Assembly (NCBI GenBank): GCA_963726405.1
Contig: CAVSCF010000005.1
Location: 62,001-126,000 of the forward strand
Source of the DNA: JAOUJD01 sp963726405
GTDB lineage: Bacteria > Pseudomonadota > Gammaproteobacteria > Burkholderiales > Burkholderiaceae_F
Direction: 5' to 3'
DNA length: 64,000 nt
Shown here piece after piece: positions 1 to 8,656 of this stretch. The number at the start of each line of letters is the position of its first letter. Position 1 is the first letter of the stretch. The position numbers and the translations under genes were made by a program. The notes beneath the pieces were generated by a model, which was not told the DNA's origin, did no database searches, and saw only the letters and a list, made by a program, of their open reading frames with translations.

Positions 1-626
1 CGGCGCCGTGGCGCATCGTGACGCTGCCGAAGATTCCCCGCCACACCCGGTATGCGGTGGGCGAGAGCGATGGTCGCCGTGCCGTGCACGCGGAAGCGGA
101 CGCGTCGTACGCGAACGTCGTGCATCCGGTGAACGCCGACATTGCCCGCGCGCCGATCCTGCGCTTCGCATGGCGCGTCGATCAGTTTCCGGCCGGCTCG
201 GACCTCACCAGCAAGGCGGGCGACGACCTGGCCGCGAAAGTCTGCGTCCTCTTCGACGTCCCGCTGGACCGCCTCTCGTTCGTCGAACGAACCAAGGTGC
301 AGCTGGGCCGCCGTCTCTTCGATCCGCAGTTGCCGGCTGCCACGCTGTGCTACGTGTGGGACCGCACGCTGCCCGCGGGCCGCTGGCTCGACAACGCCTA
401 CACCAATCGCGTCCGCATGCTCGTGCTGCGATCCGGAGCCAACGGCGATCAGGGCCGGTGGTTCGACGAACGCCGCGACCTGCGCGCCGACTTCGCGCAG
501 GCGTTTCCGGCGGAAGCCGCGGCCGGCACCCCGGCGGTCGCGGCCGTGGCGTTCGCAACCGACGCCGACAATACGAAGAGCCAGGCCTCCGCGTGGTTCG
601 GCGATCTCGCCCTGGTGGCGGAATGA
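1..626 (+). CDS. DUF3047 family protein, 5' end outside window
   Basis: The open frame runs in from the window edge (codons readable from base 3), so the true start is missing; the GTG at 18 is probably internal. About 207 residues remain. The sequence has the DUF3047 pattern: an early V-H-A-E-A-D-A-S strand, then LRFAWRVDQFP, then KVCVLFDVP, and a C-terminal WFGDLALV strand. The family is a secreted or periplasmic beta-rich protein of unknown role. It ends 10 bases before the start of the flavoprotein gene, so the two are likely co-transcribed with the DUF1499 gene. The family assignment is from remembered motifs. Confidence 0.75.
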   Translation, partial: APWRIVTLPKIPRHTRYAVGESDGRRAVHAEADASYANVVHPVNADIARAPILRFAWRVDQFPAGSDLTSKAGDDLAAKVCVLFDVPLDRLSFVERTKVQLGRRLFDPQLPAATLCYVWDRTLPAGRWLDNAYTNRVRMLVLRSGANGDQGRWFDERRDLRADFAQAFPAEAAAGTPAVAAVAFATDADNTKSQASAWFGDLALVAE

Positions 627-636
627 GGCCACCGGC

Positions 637-1746
637 ATGAAACGCCTGTTGCTCGTCGGCGGTGGCCAGGCCCACGCCTTCGTCCTGCGTGCTCTCGCCG
701 CCGCTCCGCGCCGGGACGTCGAAGTCGTGCTTGTCACGCCGTCGGATCGGCTCGTCTACACGGGAATGCTGCCGGGGTGGGTCGCCGGGCATTACACGCT
801 GCCGGAGCTCACCATCCCCCTCGCGCCGCTGGCCGACGCGGCGGGGGCCGTGCGAATGCAACGCCGGGTGACCGGGCTCGACCTCGAGCGCAAGGTCGTG
901 GTGACCGATCGGGGCGAGGCCATCGAGTTCGACCTGCTCTCGATCGCGTCCGGCCCCGCAGTCGACTTCGATGCGATCCCGGGTTCTCGCGACTTCGCGT
1001 TGCCGATCCGGCCGCTCGACAACTTCGTCGAGGGCTGGACGCGGATCCTCGCGCATTCGCAGACGACGACGGATCCGTTGCGCCTGACGGTGATCGGCGC
1101 GGGCGCCGGCGGTGTCGAGATCGCGCTCGCGATGAAGTATCGGCTGCGCGCCAGGCGCGATCTGGTCCGCGTGCAGCTCGTCACGGGAGACGGCATGATC
1201 CTGCCCGGTCACGGCCCCTCCGCACGCCGGCTGATGCAGGACGCGCTGCTGCGCCAGGGCGTGCGCCTCGTCGAGGGCATGGTGCAGCACCTCGAGCGCG
1301 ATACAGCCCTGCTGGAGGACGGTGCCGCGCTCCCGTCCGACGCGACGCTGCTGATCACGGGGGCCGCGGCCGACGCATGGCCCGGCGAAGCCGGCCTGGC
1401 GAGCGACGAACGGGGCTTCATTGCCGTGAACGGTCACCTGCAGTCGACCTCGCATCCGTTCGTCTTCGCCGCGGGCGACGCCGCAACGTTCGTCGACGCA
1501 CCGCGGCCGAAGTCCGGCGTCTACGCGGTCCGCGCCGGCCCGCCGCTCGCGGCCAATCTGCTCGCGACCCTCGACGGCCGTCCGCTGACGACGTACCGGC
1601 CACAACGACGCGCGCTCTACCTGATCTCGACCGGCCCCCAGCACGCGGTCGCTTCGTGGGGTTCGATGGCGTTCGCCGGCGACTGGGTCTGGCGCTGGAA
1701 AGATCGCATCGATCGTGGTTACATCGCGAAGTTCAAGCTTTCGTAG
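637..1746 (+). CDS. FAD-dependent pyridine nucleotide-disulfide oxidoreductase (SelD-associated type)
   Basis: 369 residues. An N-terminal dinucleotide-binding motif (LLLVGGGQAHAFVLR, residues 4-18) binds FAD. A second Rossmann motif (VIGAGAGGVEIA, about residues 150-161) should bind NAD(P)H. The FAD-closing motif is FVFAAGDAA near residue 285. The GGGQAH start and VYTGMLPGWVAGHY stretch are typical of the family found as a free protein or fused N-terminally to selenide-water dikinase. No selD is visible here, so this is the stand-alone form. The substrate is unknown; NDH-2-like electron transfer is possible. It sits between DUF3047 and DUF1499 genes with almost no spacing, which supports one operon. 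The ATG at 637 begins exactly at the FAD motif. Confidence 0.85.
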   Translation: MKRLLLVGGGQAHAFVLRALAAAPRRDVEVVLVTPSDRLVYTGMLPGWVAGHYTLPELTIPLAPLADAAGAVRMQRRVTGLDLERKVVVTDRGEAIEFDLLSIASGPAVDFDAIPGSRDFALPIRPLDNFVEGWTRILAHSQTTTDPLRLTVIGAGAGGVEIALAMKYRLRARRDLVRVQLVTGDGMILPGHGPSARRLMQDALLRQGVRLVEGMVQHLERDTALLEDGAALPSDATLLITGAAADAWPGEAGLASDERGFIAVNGHLQSTSHPFVFAAGDAATFVDAPRPKSGVYAVRAGPPLAANLLATLDGRPLTTYRPQRRALYLISTGPQHAVASWGSMAFAGDWVWRWKDRIDRGYIAKFKLS

Positions 1747-1749
1747 ACC

Positions 1750-2241
1750 ATGCGCGCGCTGGCCGTCCTCGCCGTCATCTTCCTGATCTTCCCGCTGCTC
1801 CTTCTGGCGGTCGGGCAGTTCGGTTTACTGCGCGGCTCACCGCCGAGCGAACGCGGACTGCGCGACGGCAAGCTCAAGCCACCGTCGCGCACGACGAACA
1901 GCGTCAGCAGCCAGGCGGGGCTGTGGCCCGCCACCGAGTACGCCGTCGACTACGCGAAGGTCGAGCCGATCCGCTTCTCGGGCGACGCCGTCACTGCGAT
2001 GAATCGCCTCCGCGAAGTGCTGAAGGCATGGCCCGGCGCCACGATCGTCGAAGATCGTCCGGACTACATCGCCGTGGAATTCGAGACGCGATGGCTGCGG
2101 TTCGTCGACGACGCCGAGTTCCTGCTGGACCCGGCCGAGCGTCTGATCGACGTGCGCTCGCAATCACGCCTCGGCAGCAAGGACTTCGGCGTCAACCGCA
2201 AACGGATCGAAGCGCTCCGGCGCAAACTCGACCTGCGCTGA
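1750..2241 (+). CDS. DUF1499 family membrane-anchored protein
   Basis: 163 residues. An N-terminal hydrophobic segment (about residues 3-25) should act as a signal anchor. The remainder matches the DUF1499 pattern: a PPSRTTNSVSSQA stretch, a central AMNRLREVLKAWPGA helix, YIAVEFETRWLRFVDDAEF, and the C-terminal IDVRSQSRLGSKDFGVNRKRIE, the best conserved part of the family. Function is not established. It starts 3 bases after the stop of the flavoprotein gene, so it is likely translated from the same message. Confidence 0.85.
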   Translation: MRALAVLAVIFLIFPLLLLAVGQFGLLRGSPPSERGLRDGKLKPPSRTTNSVSSQAGLWPATEYAVDYAKVEPIRFSGDAVTAMNRLREVLKAWPGATIVEDRPDYIAVEFETRWLRFVDDAEFLLDPAERLIDVRSQSRLGSKDFGVNRKRIEALRRKLDLR

Positions 2242-2265
2242 GCGCAGCCGCCGGCGCCCGCACGC

Positions 2266-3855
2266 TCACGCGGTGACCACCGTCCGCGCGAAGCCCGGCA
2301 CGCGGCGATGATGCGTGGCCTGCTCGAATGCATAGGCCAGCCTGAGCAGGGTCGGCTCCGACCACGCACCTGCAACGAACGACAGGCCCACCGGCAGTCC
2401 GGCGACGTCGCCCATCGGGACGGTGATGTGCGGATAACCGGCCACGGCCGCCGGGCCGGTGAATCCATCCGAGTGGCTGTCGCCGTTGACGAGATCGATC
2501 AGCCACGCCGGTCCGCCGGTCGGGGCGACCAGGGCGTCGAGCTTGTGCTCCGCCAGCGCCCGGTCGATGCCTTCCTCCCGCGTGGCACGCCGCGCCGTGG
2601 CGGCTGCGTCGCGATACGCCGCGCTGTCTAGGCCGCCGCGCGCTTCCGCCATCACCAGCAGTTCCTGGCCGAAGTGCGGCATCTCGCGCGCACGCTCGCG
2701 CTCGTTGAAGGCGATCAGGTCGGCGAGGTTCCGGATGGGCCCCGCGGCGGCGAACTCGTTCAGATAGGCCGGCAGGCCCGCCTTGAATTCGTGCAGCAGC
2801 ACTTCGAACTCGGCGTCGGCGAAGGCCGTTCGATCCGGCAGTGTCACCGGGTCCACGATCTCGGCGCCGAGCGCCTTCATCTGGGCGATGGCCCGGTCGA
2901 ACACGGCCTGCACGCCGTCGTGCGAGGAAACGTACCCGCGCGCCACGCCGATGCGGGCGCCGCGCAGGCCGTCCCGTGCAAGGAATCGCGTGTAGTCGGG
3001 CTGCCCGGGCACATCGCGCGTCGCCGCATCGCGCGGGTCGACACCGGCGAGCACCGACAGCAGCGCGGCGGCGTCCGCGACCGTGCGCGCCATCGGTCCG
3101 GCGGTGTCCTGCGAGGCGGCGATCGGCACGATGCCGTCGCGGCTCACGAGTCCCACCGTCGGCTTGATGCCGACGAGTCCGCACACGGCTGCCGGCGAGG
3201 TGATCGACCCATCGGTCTCGGTGCCCACCGCGACCGTCGCGAAGCTGGCGGAGATGGCGGCGGCGCTGCCCGAACTCGACCCGCTCGCGCTGCGGTCGAG
3301 CGCGTACGGATTGCGCGTCAGCCCGCCGCGCGCGCTCCAGCCGGACGACGAACGCGTCGAGCGGAAATTGGCCCACTCGCTGAGATTGGTCTTGCCGAGA
3401 ATCACCGCACCGGAGTCGCGCAGCCGCTTGACGAGGTAGGCGTCGCGCGGCACCGGAACGTTCTGGAGCGCGAACGAGCCCGCGCTGGTGCTCATCCGGT
3501 CGCGCGTGGCGATGTTGTCCTTCAGCAGGACCGGGATGCCATGCAGCGGGCCGCGCAGTTCCCCCGCCTTGCGTTCGCGGTCGCGTTCGGCGGCGATCGA
3601 CAGCGCGTCCGGGTTGAGCTCGATGATCGACGACAGGCGCGGGCCCTTCCGGTCCAGCGCCTCGATGCGTGCGAGATACGAGGCGGCAAGGGTCCGGGCC
3701 GTGAGGCGGCCGGCGAGCATGCGGTCGCGCAGCGCCTCGACCGTGGACTCGAGATACGGAAAGCGATCGGCGGCGCGGACGGGTGCGGCCAAGGCGGGAC
3801 GACCGACGAAGAGCGAGTGGGCGGCGACGGTCAGCAGGAAGTCGCGTCGTCGCAT
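2266..3855 (-). CDS. Amidase signature family hydrolase, exported
   Basis: 529 residues. It hydrolyses amide bonds with the Ser-cisSer-Lys triad of the amidase signature family. The lysine is in PVLLKDNIAT and the glycine/serine signature is in DRSASGSSSGSAAAISA. The N-terminus (MRRRDFLLTVAAHSLFVG) looks like a twin-arginine or lipoprotein-like export signal, and the family has secreted members. It is too long at the N-terminus and lacks gatB/gatC neighbours, so it is unlikely to be GatA. It lies 13 bases downstream of pntB on the same strand. The substrate cannot be told from sequence. Confidence 0.85.
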   Translation of the reverse strand: MRRRDFLLTVAAHSLFVGRPALAAPVRAADRFPYLESTVEALRDRMLAGRLTARTLAASYLARIEALDRKGPRLSSIIELNPDALSIAAERDRERKAGELRGPLHGIPVLLKDNIATRDRMSTSAGSFALQNVPVPRDAYLVKRLRDSGAVILGKTNLSEWANFRSTRSSSGWSARGGLTRNPYALDRSASGSSSGSAAAISASFATVAVGTETDGSITSPAAVCGLVGIKPTVGLVSRDGIVPIAASQDTAGPMARTVADAAALLSVLAGVDPRDAATRDVPGQPDYTRFLARDGLRGARIGVARGYVSSHDGVQAVFDRAIAQMKALGAEIVDPVTLPDRTAFADAEFEVLLHEFKAGLPAYLNEFAAAGPIRNLADLIAFNERERAREMPHFGQELLVMAEARGGLDSAAYRDAAATARRATREEGIDRALAEHKLDALVAPTGGPAWLIDLVNGDSHSDGFTGPAAVAGYPHITVPMGDVAGLPVGLSFVAGAWSEPTLLRLAYAFEQATHHRRVPGFARTVVTA

Positions 3856-3868
3856 CGACGAGCGCGGC

Positions 3869-5299
3869 TCAGCCCAGAGCCTTGCCCATGTCCTCGACGA
3901 CCTTCTTCGCGTCGCCGAACACCATCATCGTCTTCGGCATGTAGAAGAGTTCGTTGTCGAGACCGGCGTAGCCCGACGCCATCGAGCGCTTGTTCACGAT
4001 CACCTGCTTGGCCTTGTAGGCCTCGAGGATCGGCATGCCGGCGATCGCCGACTTCGGGTCCTTGGCCGCGGGATTGACGACGTCGTTCGCGCCGAGGATC
4101 AGCGCCACGTCGGCCTCGCCGAACTCGCCGTTGATGTCTTCCATCTCGAAGACCTGGTCGTAGGGCACCTCGGCCTCCGCGAGCAGGACGTTCATGTGGC
4201 CCGGCATGCGGCCCGCCACCGGGTGGATCGCGTACTTCACCTTGACGCCCTTCTCGATCAGCTTGTCCGCCAGTTCCTTGAGCGGGTGCTGCGCGCGCGC
4301 CACGGCGAGGCCGTACCCCGGAACGATGATGACGCTCTCGGCGTTCTCCATGAGGAACGCGGCGTCGTCCGGCGAGCCGGAGCGCACCGGACGCTGCTCG
4401 GTCTGGCCGGCTGCCACCGCGACCTCGCCACCGAAGCCGCCGAGGATCACGTTGAAGAACGACCGGTTCATCGCCTTGCACATGATGTAGCTGAGGATGG
4501 CGCCCGACGAGCCGACCAGCGACCCGGCGACGATCAGCATGAAGTTGTTCAGCGAGAAGCCGATGCCCGCCGCCGCCCAGCCCGAGTAGCTGTTCAGCAT
4601 CGAGACCACGACCGGCATGTCGGCGCCGCCGATGGGGATGATGATCAGCACGCCGAGCACGAAGGCGATGGCGAGCATCCCCCAGAACGCCGGCCAGTTC
4701 TGCGTGAAGGCGAAGACCAGGCCGAACACCAGCATCGCGATGGCGAGCGCCAGGTTGATCATGTGCTGCCCGGGGAACACGACGGGCGCCCCCTGGAACA
4801 GCCGGAACTTGTACTTGCCGGACAGCTTGCCGAACGCGATCACCGAACCGGAGAACGTGATGGCGCCGACGAAGGCGCCGATGAAGAGCTCGAAGCGGTT
4901 GCCCGTCGGGATCATGCCGCCGCGCGGGGCGATGCCGAAGGCCCACGGCTCGGCGACGGCCGCGATCGCGATGAACACCGCCGACAGGCCGATCATGCTG
5001 TGCATGAACGCGACGAGTTCCGGCATCTTGGTCATCTCGACCTTCTTCGCCATCAACGTGCCGGCGCCGCCACCCACGAGCAGGCCGCCCAGCACCCACA
5101 CCATTCCGCCCGTGGCCATCTGCGGTGAGAGCTTGTAGATCAGGGCGATGGTCGTGACGATGGCGATGGCCATCCCGATCATCCCGAAGGCATTGCCGCG
5201 ACGCGACGTGCTCGGGTGCGACAGGCCCTTCAGGGCCTGGATGAAGAACACCGAGGCGACGAGGTACAGCAGGATGACGACATTCATGCTGAGTTCCAT
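3869..5299 (-). CDS. pntB: NAD(P) transhydrogenase subunit beta
   Basis: 476 residues. The N-terminal half is a run of membrane segments forming the proton channel. The C-terminal third is the NADP(H)-binding domain III, with VIIVPGYGLAVARAQ, a G-M-P-G-H-M-N motif and ALILGANDVVNPAA. With PntAA and PntAB it couples proton entry to hydride transfer from NADH to NADP+ in the inner membrane. An AAGGGG ribosome site lies 5 bases before the ATG at 5299; a second ATG four codons later is possible. It is the last gene of the pntAA-pntAB-pntB operon, 9 bases after pntAB. The split three-gene arrangement is common in proteobacteria. Confidence 0.95.
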   Translation of the reverse strand: MELSMNVVILLYLVASVFFIQALKGLSHPSTSRRGNAFGMIGMAIAIVTTIALIYKLSPQMATGGMVWVLGGLLVGGGAGTLMAKKVEMTKMPELVAFMHSMIGLSAVFIAIAAVAEPWAFGIAPRGGMIPTGNRFELFIGAFVGAITFSGSVIAFGKLSGKYKFRLFQGAPVVFPGQHMINLALAIAMLVFGLVFAFTQNWPAFWGMLAIAFVLGVLIIIPIGGADMPVVVSMLNSYSGWAAAGIGFSLNNFMLIVAGSLVGSSGAILSYIMCKAMNRSFFNVILGGFGGEVAVAAGQTEQRPVRSGSPDDAAFLMENAESVIIVPGYGLAVARAQHPLKELADKLIEKGVKVKYAIHPVAGRMPGHMNVLLAEAEVPYDQVFEMEDINGEFGEADVALILGANDVVNPAAKDPKSAIAGMPILEAYKAKQVIVNKRSMASGYAGLDNELFYMPKTMMVFGDAKKVVEDMGKALG

Positions 5300-5308
5300 G
5301 GCGTCCCC

Positions 5309-5626
5309 TTACTTCTTCTCGGCCGAAGAAGCCTTCGGCTCTTTCTTCCGGAACATCTCGAGCATCCGTCGCGTGACGAGGAAGCCGCCGAAGACATTCA
5401 CCGCCGCCAGCGCCACGGCCAGCACGCCCATCGTCTTGCCGAGGCCGGTCTCGGTGAGGGCCGCGGCCAGCATCGCGCCGACGATGATGATCGCCGACAC
5501 CGCGTTGGTCACCGACATCAGCGGCGTATGCAGCGCGGGGGTGACGTTCCAGACCACGTGGTAGCCGACGTAGATCGCCAGCACGAAGATGATCAGGTTG
5601 AAGATGATGGGACTGACCGCTTCCAT
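5309..5626 (-). CDS. pntAB: NAD(P) transhydrogenase subunit alpha part 2 (membrane part)
   Basis: 105 residues with three or four hydrophobic segments. The N-terminal FNLIIFVLAIYVGYHVVWNV and the TPLMSVTNAVSAIIIVGAM stretch are the hallmark of the membrane portion of the alpha subunit, which is fused to the soluble domain in enterobacteria but separate here. The charged tail (RRMLEMFRKKEPK) is cytoplasmic. It lies between pntAA and pntB in the same operon, 24 bases after pntAA. Confidence 0.95.
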   Translation of the reverse strand: MEAVSPIIFNLIIFVLAIYVGYHVVWNVTPALHTPLMSVTNAVSAIIIVGAMLAAALTETGLGKTMGVLAVALAAVNVFGGFLVTRRMLEMFRKKEPKASSAEKK

Positions 5627-5650
5627 GTCGTCTCGCTCGCTCGGTTCGTT

Positions 5651-6769
5651 CTAGTTCTTGCGCTTGATCTCGCCGCCCGTGCACATCAGGCAGGCGGCCA
5701 CGATGTCGTCTTCGGGCGGCAGCGTGAAGTTGCCGTCCTTGTCGATGACGAGCTTGAGGAAGTCGAGCACGTTGCGCGCATAGAGCGCCGACGAATCGGT
5801 CGGCACCGTCGCGGGGATGTTCGGCTGGCCGATGAGGTGCACCCCGTACTTCGTCACGGTCTTGCCGAGTTCGGACAGCGCGCAGTTGCCGCCCTGCTCG
5901 ACCGCCATGTCGAGGATGACGGACCCCGGCTGCATGGCCTTGACCATCTCCTCGGTGATCAGGATCGGCGCCTTGCGTCCCGGAATCAGCGCGGTGGCGA
6001 TGGCGATGTTGGTCTGCTTCAGCCGCTCGCCGACCGCCGCGGCCTGCCGCTGCATCCACGAGGCCGGCATCGGGCGCGCATAACCGCCGACGCCCTTGGC
6101 GATCTCGCGTTCCTCGTCGGTCTCGTACGGAACGTCGACGAACTTCGCGCCGAGCGACTCGATCTGTTCCTTCACGGCCGGGCGCACGTCCGAGGCTTCG
6201 ACCACCGCGCCAAGGCGCTTCGCGGTCGCGATGGCCTGCAGGCCCGCCACGCCCGCCCCGAGGATCAGGACGCGCGCGGCCTTCACCGTTCCCGCGGCGG
6301 TCATCATCATCGGCATCAGGCGGCCGTAGACGTTCGCGGCCATCAGCACGGCCTTGTAGCCGGCGATGTTGGCCTGCGACGAGAGGACGTCCATGCTCTG
6401 CGCCCGCGTGGTGCGCGGCGCGGCTTCCAGCGCGAAAGCCGTCAGACCGGCGGCGTTCATGGCCGCGATGCCGTCGTTGTTGAAGGGCTCGAGCATGCCG
6501 ACCAGCACGCCGCCCCGCTTCATCAGCGCGAATTCCTGCTCGACGGGAGTGCGTACCTTCAGCACCATGTCCGCGCCGAGCGCGTCGGCCGGGCTGCCGA
6601 TCGTCGCTCCCGCGTCCGTGTACGCCTCGTCCGTGAAACTGGCGGGCACACCGGCGCCGGATTGCACGATGACCGTGTGCTTGCCGCCGACAAGTTTCTT
6701 CACTGTTTCGGGCGAGGCGGCAACGCGTGTCTCGCCCGGCCTCACTTCCGCGGGCACTCCGATCTTCAT
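5651..6769 (-). CDS. pntAA: NAD(P) transhydrogenase subunit alpha part 1 (NAD-binding)
   Basis: 372 residues, the soluble NAD(H)-binding domain I of proton-translocating transhydrogenase, related to alanine dehydrogenase. Visible motifs are the N-terminal KIGVPAEVRPGETRVAASPE, VLILGAGVAGLQAIATAKRLGA (Rossmann fold, about residues 168-189) and RPMPASWM. It is the first gene of the operon. The start at 6769 has an AGGGG about 9 bases upstream. Transcription faces away from the Nudix gene, so the 147-base gap to 6917 should hold both promoters. Confidence 0.95.
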   Translation of the reverse strand: MKIGVPAEVRPGETRVAASPETVKKLVGGKHTVIVQSGAGVPASFTDEAYTDAGATIGSPADALGADMVLKVRTPVEQEFALMKRGGVLVGMLEPFNNDGIAAMNAAGLTAFALEAAPRTTRAQSMDVLSSQANIAGYKAVLMAANVYGRLMPMMMTAAGTVKAARVLILGAGVAGLQAIATAKRLGAVVEASDVRPAVKEQIESLGAKFVDVPYETDEEREIAKGVGGYARPMPASWMQRQAAAVGERLKQTNIAIATALIPGRKAPILITEEMVKAMQPGSVILDMAVEQGGNCALSELGKTVTKYGVHLIGQPNIPATVPTDSSALYARNVLDFLKLVIDKDGNFTLPPEDDIVAACLMCTGGEIKRKN

Positions 6770-6916
6770 GAAGCTGTCCCCTGTCGCTCTTGTTTACCCG
6801 GGACGCACTGCACGGCCTTGAGGCCCGCAGGCGGCAGATAGAATCGCGACTTTACGCGAAAGCGCCCGGGCGTCGCACGGTCATTCCGCCCGTCCCGCAC
6901 GTCCTTGCACTGCATC

Positions 6917-7396
6917 ATGCCGCGCCCCTGGAAGCCAAGCGTGACCGTCGCCGCCGTGGTGGAGCGCGACGGCCGCTTTCTCATCGTCGAGGAAGAGACC
7001 CCGGACGGCATACGCCTGAACCAGCCGGCCGGCCATCTGGATCCGGGAGAGACGCTGCTTCAGGCGGCCGCGCGCGAGGCGCTCGAAGAGACGGCGCACA
7101 CGTTCCAGCCGACCGCACTGCTCGGCGTCTACATGGCTCGCTCGGCTGCGAGCGCCGAAGCCCAGGCCGTGACGTACGTGCGCTTCGCGTTCACCGGCGA
7201 ACTGGGTCCCGTTGAACCGGGCCGGGCACTGGATCACGGCATCCTGCGCGTCCTGTGGCTCACGGCGGACGAGATCCGCTCCCGCCTCGCCGAGCACCGC
7301 AGCCCGCTCGTGATGAAGTGCGTGGAAGACTATCTGGCGGGCCGCCGCTTTCCGCTCGATGTCGTGTACACGCACCCCTCGGTGGTCCTCGCATGA
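6917..7396 (+). CDS. nudJ: Nudix hydrolase, NudJ-like
   Basis: 159 residues from the ATG at 6917; a TTG at 6905 would add four residues but has no support. The Nudix box is complete: G-H-L-D-P-G-E, seven residues, then R-E-A-L-E-E-T (about residues 34-55), binding the Mg2+ that cleaves nucleoside diphosphate-linked substrates. In enterobacteria nudJ (ymfB), which hydrolyses thiamine and nucleoside pyrophosphates, lies directly upstream of mnmA, and the same order here supports the assignment. The gene ends about 60 bases before mnmA. Substrate is inferred only from family and synteny. Confidence 0.85.
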   Translation: MPRPWKPSVTVAAVVERDGRFLIVEEETPDGIRLNQPAGHLDPGETLLQAAAREALEETAHTFQPTALLGVYMARSAASAEAQAVTYVRFAFTGELGPVEPGRALDHGILRVLWLTADEIRSRLAEHRSPLVMKCVEDYLAGRRFPLDVVYTHPSVVLA

Positions 7397-7454
7397 GCGC
7401 GCACGGGCGCTGCGAAGCGCTCATGCCGAGGCGCAACGCGCGGAGGGTTCTCCA

Positions 7455-8618
7455 GTGAGCCCGGAGCGTGTCGTCATCGGCATGTCGGGCGGCGTCGATT
7501 CGTCGGTCGCGGCGCATCTGCTCAAGCAGCAGGGCCATGAGGTCGTCGGCCTCTTCATGAAGAACTGGGAGGACGACGACGATGACGAATACTGCTCGAC
7601 GCGCCAGGACCTGATCGATGCGGCGGCGGCCGCGGACGTACTCGGCATCGAACTCGAAGCCGTGAACTTTGCCGCCGAGTACAAGGACCGCGTCTTCGCG
7701 GAATTCCTGCGCGAGTACTCGGCGGGCCGCACGCCGAACCCCGATGTTCTGTGCAACGCCGAGATCAAGTTCAAGGCCTTCCTCGACCACGCGCTGAAGC
7801 TCGGCGCCGGTCACATCGCGACCGGTCACTACGCCCGGGTTCGCTGGAACCCGGGCGGTGGCCTAAGGGCCCTTGAGGAATCGGGCGCGGATGCGCCCGA
7901 TGGCGCGCGCTTACGTAACGCCAGCGGCCGCTTCGAGCTGCTGCGCGGCCTCGACCCGGCCAAGGACCAGAGCTACTTCCTGCACCGGCTGAATCAGGGC
8001 CAGCTCGCGCGCACGCTCTTTCCCATCGGGCACCTGCGGAAGACCGAGGTGCGGCGGATCGCAGCCGAGATCGGCCTGCCCAACGCGAAGAAGAAGGATT
8101 CGACCGGCATCTGCTTCATCGGCGAGCGACCCTTCCGCGAATTCCTGAACCGCTACCTGCCGACCCAGCCCGGTCCGATTCGCGATGCCGACGGCCGGGT
8201 CGTCGGCGAGCACGTCGGGCTGGCCTTCTACACGCTGGGGCAGCGCAAGGGCATCGGGCTCGGCGGCACGAAGGAAGGCTCCGGTGAGCCGTGGTTCGTG
8301 GCGCGCAAGGACATGGCGAGCAACACGTTGTGGGTGGTCCAGGGGCACGATCATCCGTGGTTGATGAGCACGCGACTGGTGGCGCGCGATGCCACGTGGG
8401 TCGCCGGCGAGCCGCCGTGCGTCGGCGAGCGGTTCACGGCGAAGACCCGTTACCGGCAAAGCGACGCGGCGTGCACCGTCACCGCCGTCGATGGTGACGG
8501 CTTCGACCTCGCATTCGACGAGCCGCAATGGGCCGTCACGCCCGGCCAATCGGCGGTGCTGTACACGGGGGAAGTTAGTCTGGGCGGCGGAGTGATCGAA
8601 GCGGCCAGCGGTGGCTAG
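7455..8618 (+). CDS. mnmA: tRNA-specific 2-thiouridylase
   Basis: 387 residues. It thiolates C2 of the wobble uridine (U34) in tRNA-Lys, -Glu and -Gln. The PP-loop SGGVDSS is at residues 11-17, the catalytic cysteines are C100 (DVLCNAEIKF) and C220 (STGICFIGER), and GHYARV and DQSYFL are present. The start is the GTG at 7455, with GGAGG 8 bases upstream. Oddity: about 26 extra residues (132-157) lie between GHYARV and GRFELLRG, where most family members have a short linker. This DNA contains two palindromes and rare TTA and CTA codons. The frame is intact. Confidence 0.95.
   Translation: MSPERVVIGMSGGVDSSVAAHLLKQQGHEVVGLFMKNWEDDDDDEYCSTRQDLIDAAAAADVLGIELEAVNFAAEYKDRVFAEFLREYSAGRTPNPDVLCNAEIKFKAFLDHALKLGAGHIATGHYARVRWNPGGGLRALEESGADAPDGARLRNASGRFELLRGLDPAKDQSYFLHRLNQGQLARTLFPIGHLRKTEVRRIAAEIGLPNAKKKDSTGICFIGERPFREFLNRYLPTQPGPIRDADGRVVGEHVGLAFYTLGQRKGIGLGGTKEGSGEPWFVARKDMASNTLWVVQGHDHPWLMSTRLVARDATWVAGEPPCVGERFTAKTRYRQSDAACTVTAVDGDGFDLAFDEPQWAVTPGQSAVLYTGEVSLGGGVIEAASGG
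7864..7901 (+). repeat. Paired palindromes inside the extra segment of mnmA
   Basis: A 10-base perfect palindrome (AAGGGCCCTT, 7865-7874) is followed by a 9-base inverted repeat, ATCGGGCGC - GGAT - GCGCCCGAT (7880-7901). Both sit in the in-frame insertion between conserved blocks of mnmA. The segment also uses TTA and CTA, which are rare in this GC-rich gene. It could be a small palindromic element that inserted in frame, or simple drift of a surface loop. Confidence 0.5.
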
Positions 8619-8656
8619 ACTCGACGAGAGCATGGGCGCTCTCGGGCGGGTCGAGT
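8619..8656 (+). other. Hairpin between mnmA stop and next start codon
   Basis: Nested inverted repeats ACTCGAC/GTCGAGT (8619-8625 with 8650-8656) and GAGAGC/GCTCTC (8626-8631 with 8638-8643) fold the whole mnmA-to-dehydrogenase gap. The outer arm includes the GTG start of the next gene. There is no U-tract, so a terminator role is weak; translational control or mRNA end stability are alternatives. Confidence 0.4.

Noticed and set aside
205..1644. 479-residue open frame on the minus strand opposite the flavoprotein
   Set aside because: It is a shadow of the high-GC plus-strand gene: no family motif, arginine- and histidine-rich, no ribosome site.
2266..3855. Amidase as GatA of the Glu-tRNA amidotransferase
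   Set aside because: It has an export-type N-terminus and no gatB or gatC neighbours.
3869..6769. Transhydrogenase alpha subunit apparently split into two genes
   Set aside because: The pntAA/pntAB split is a common natural arrangement and both parts are complete; not a frameshift.
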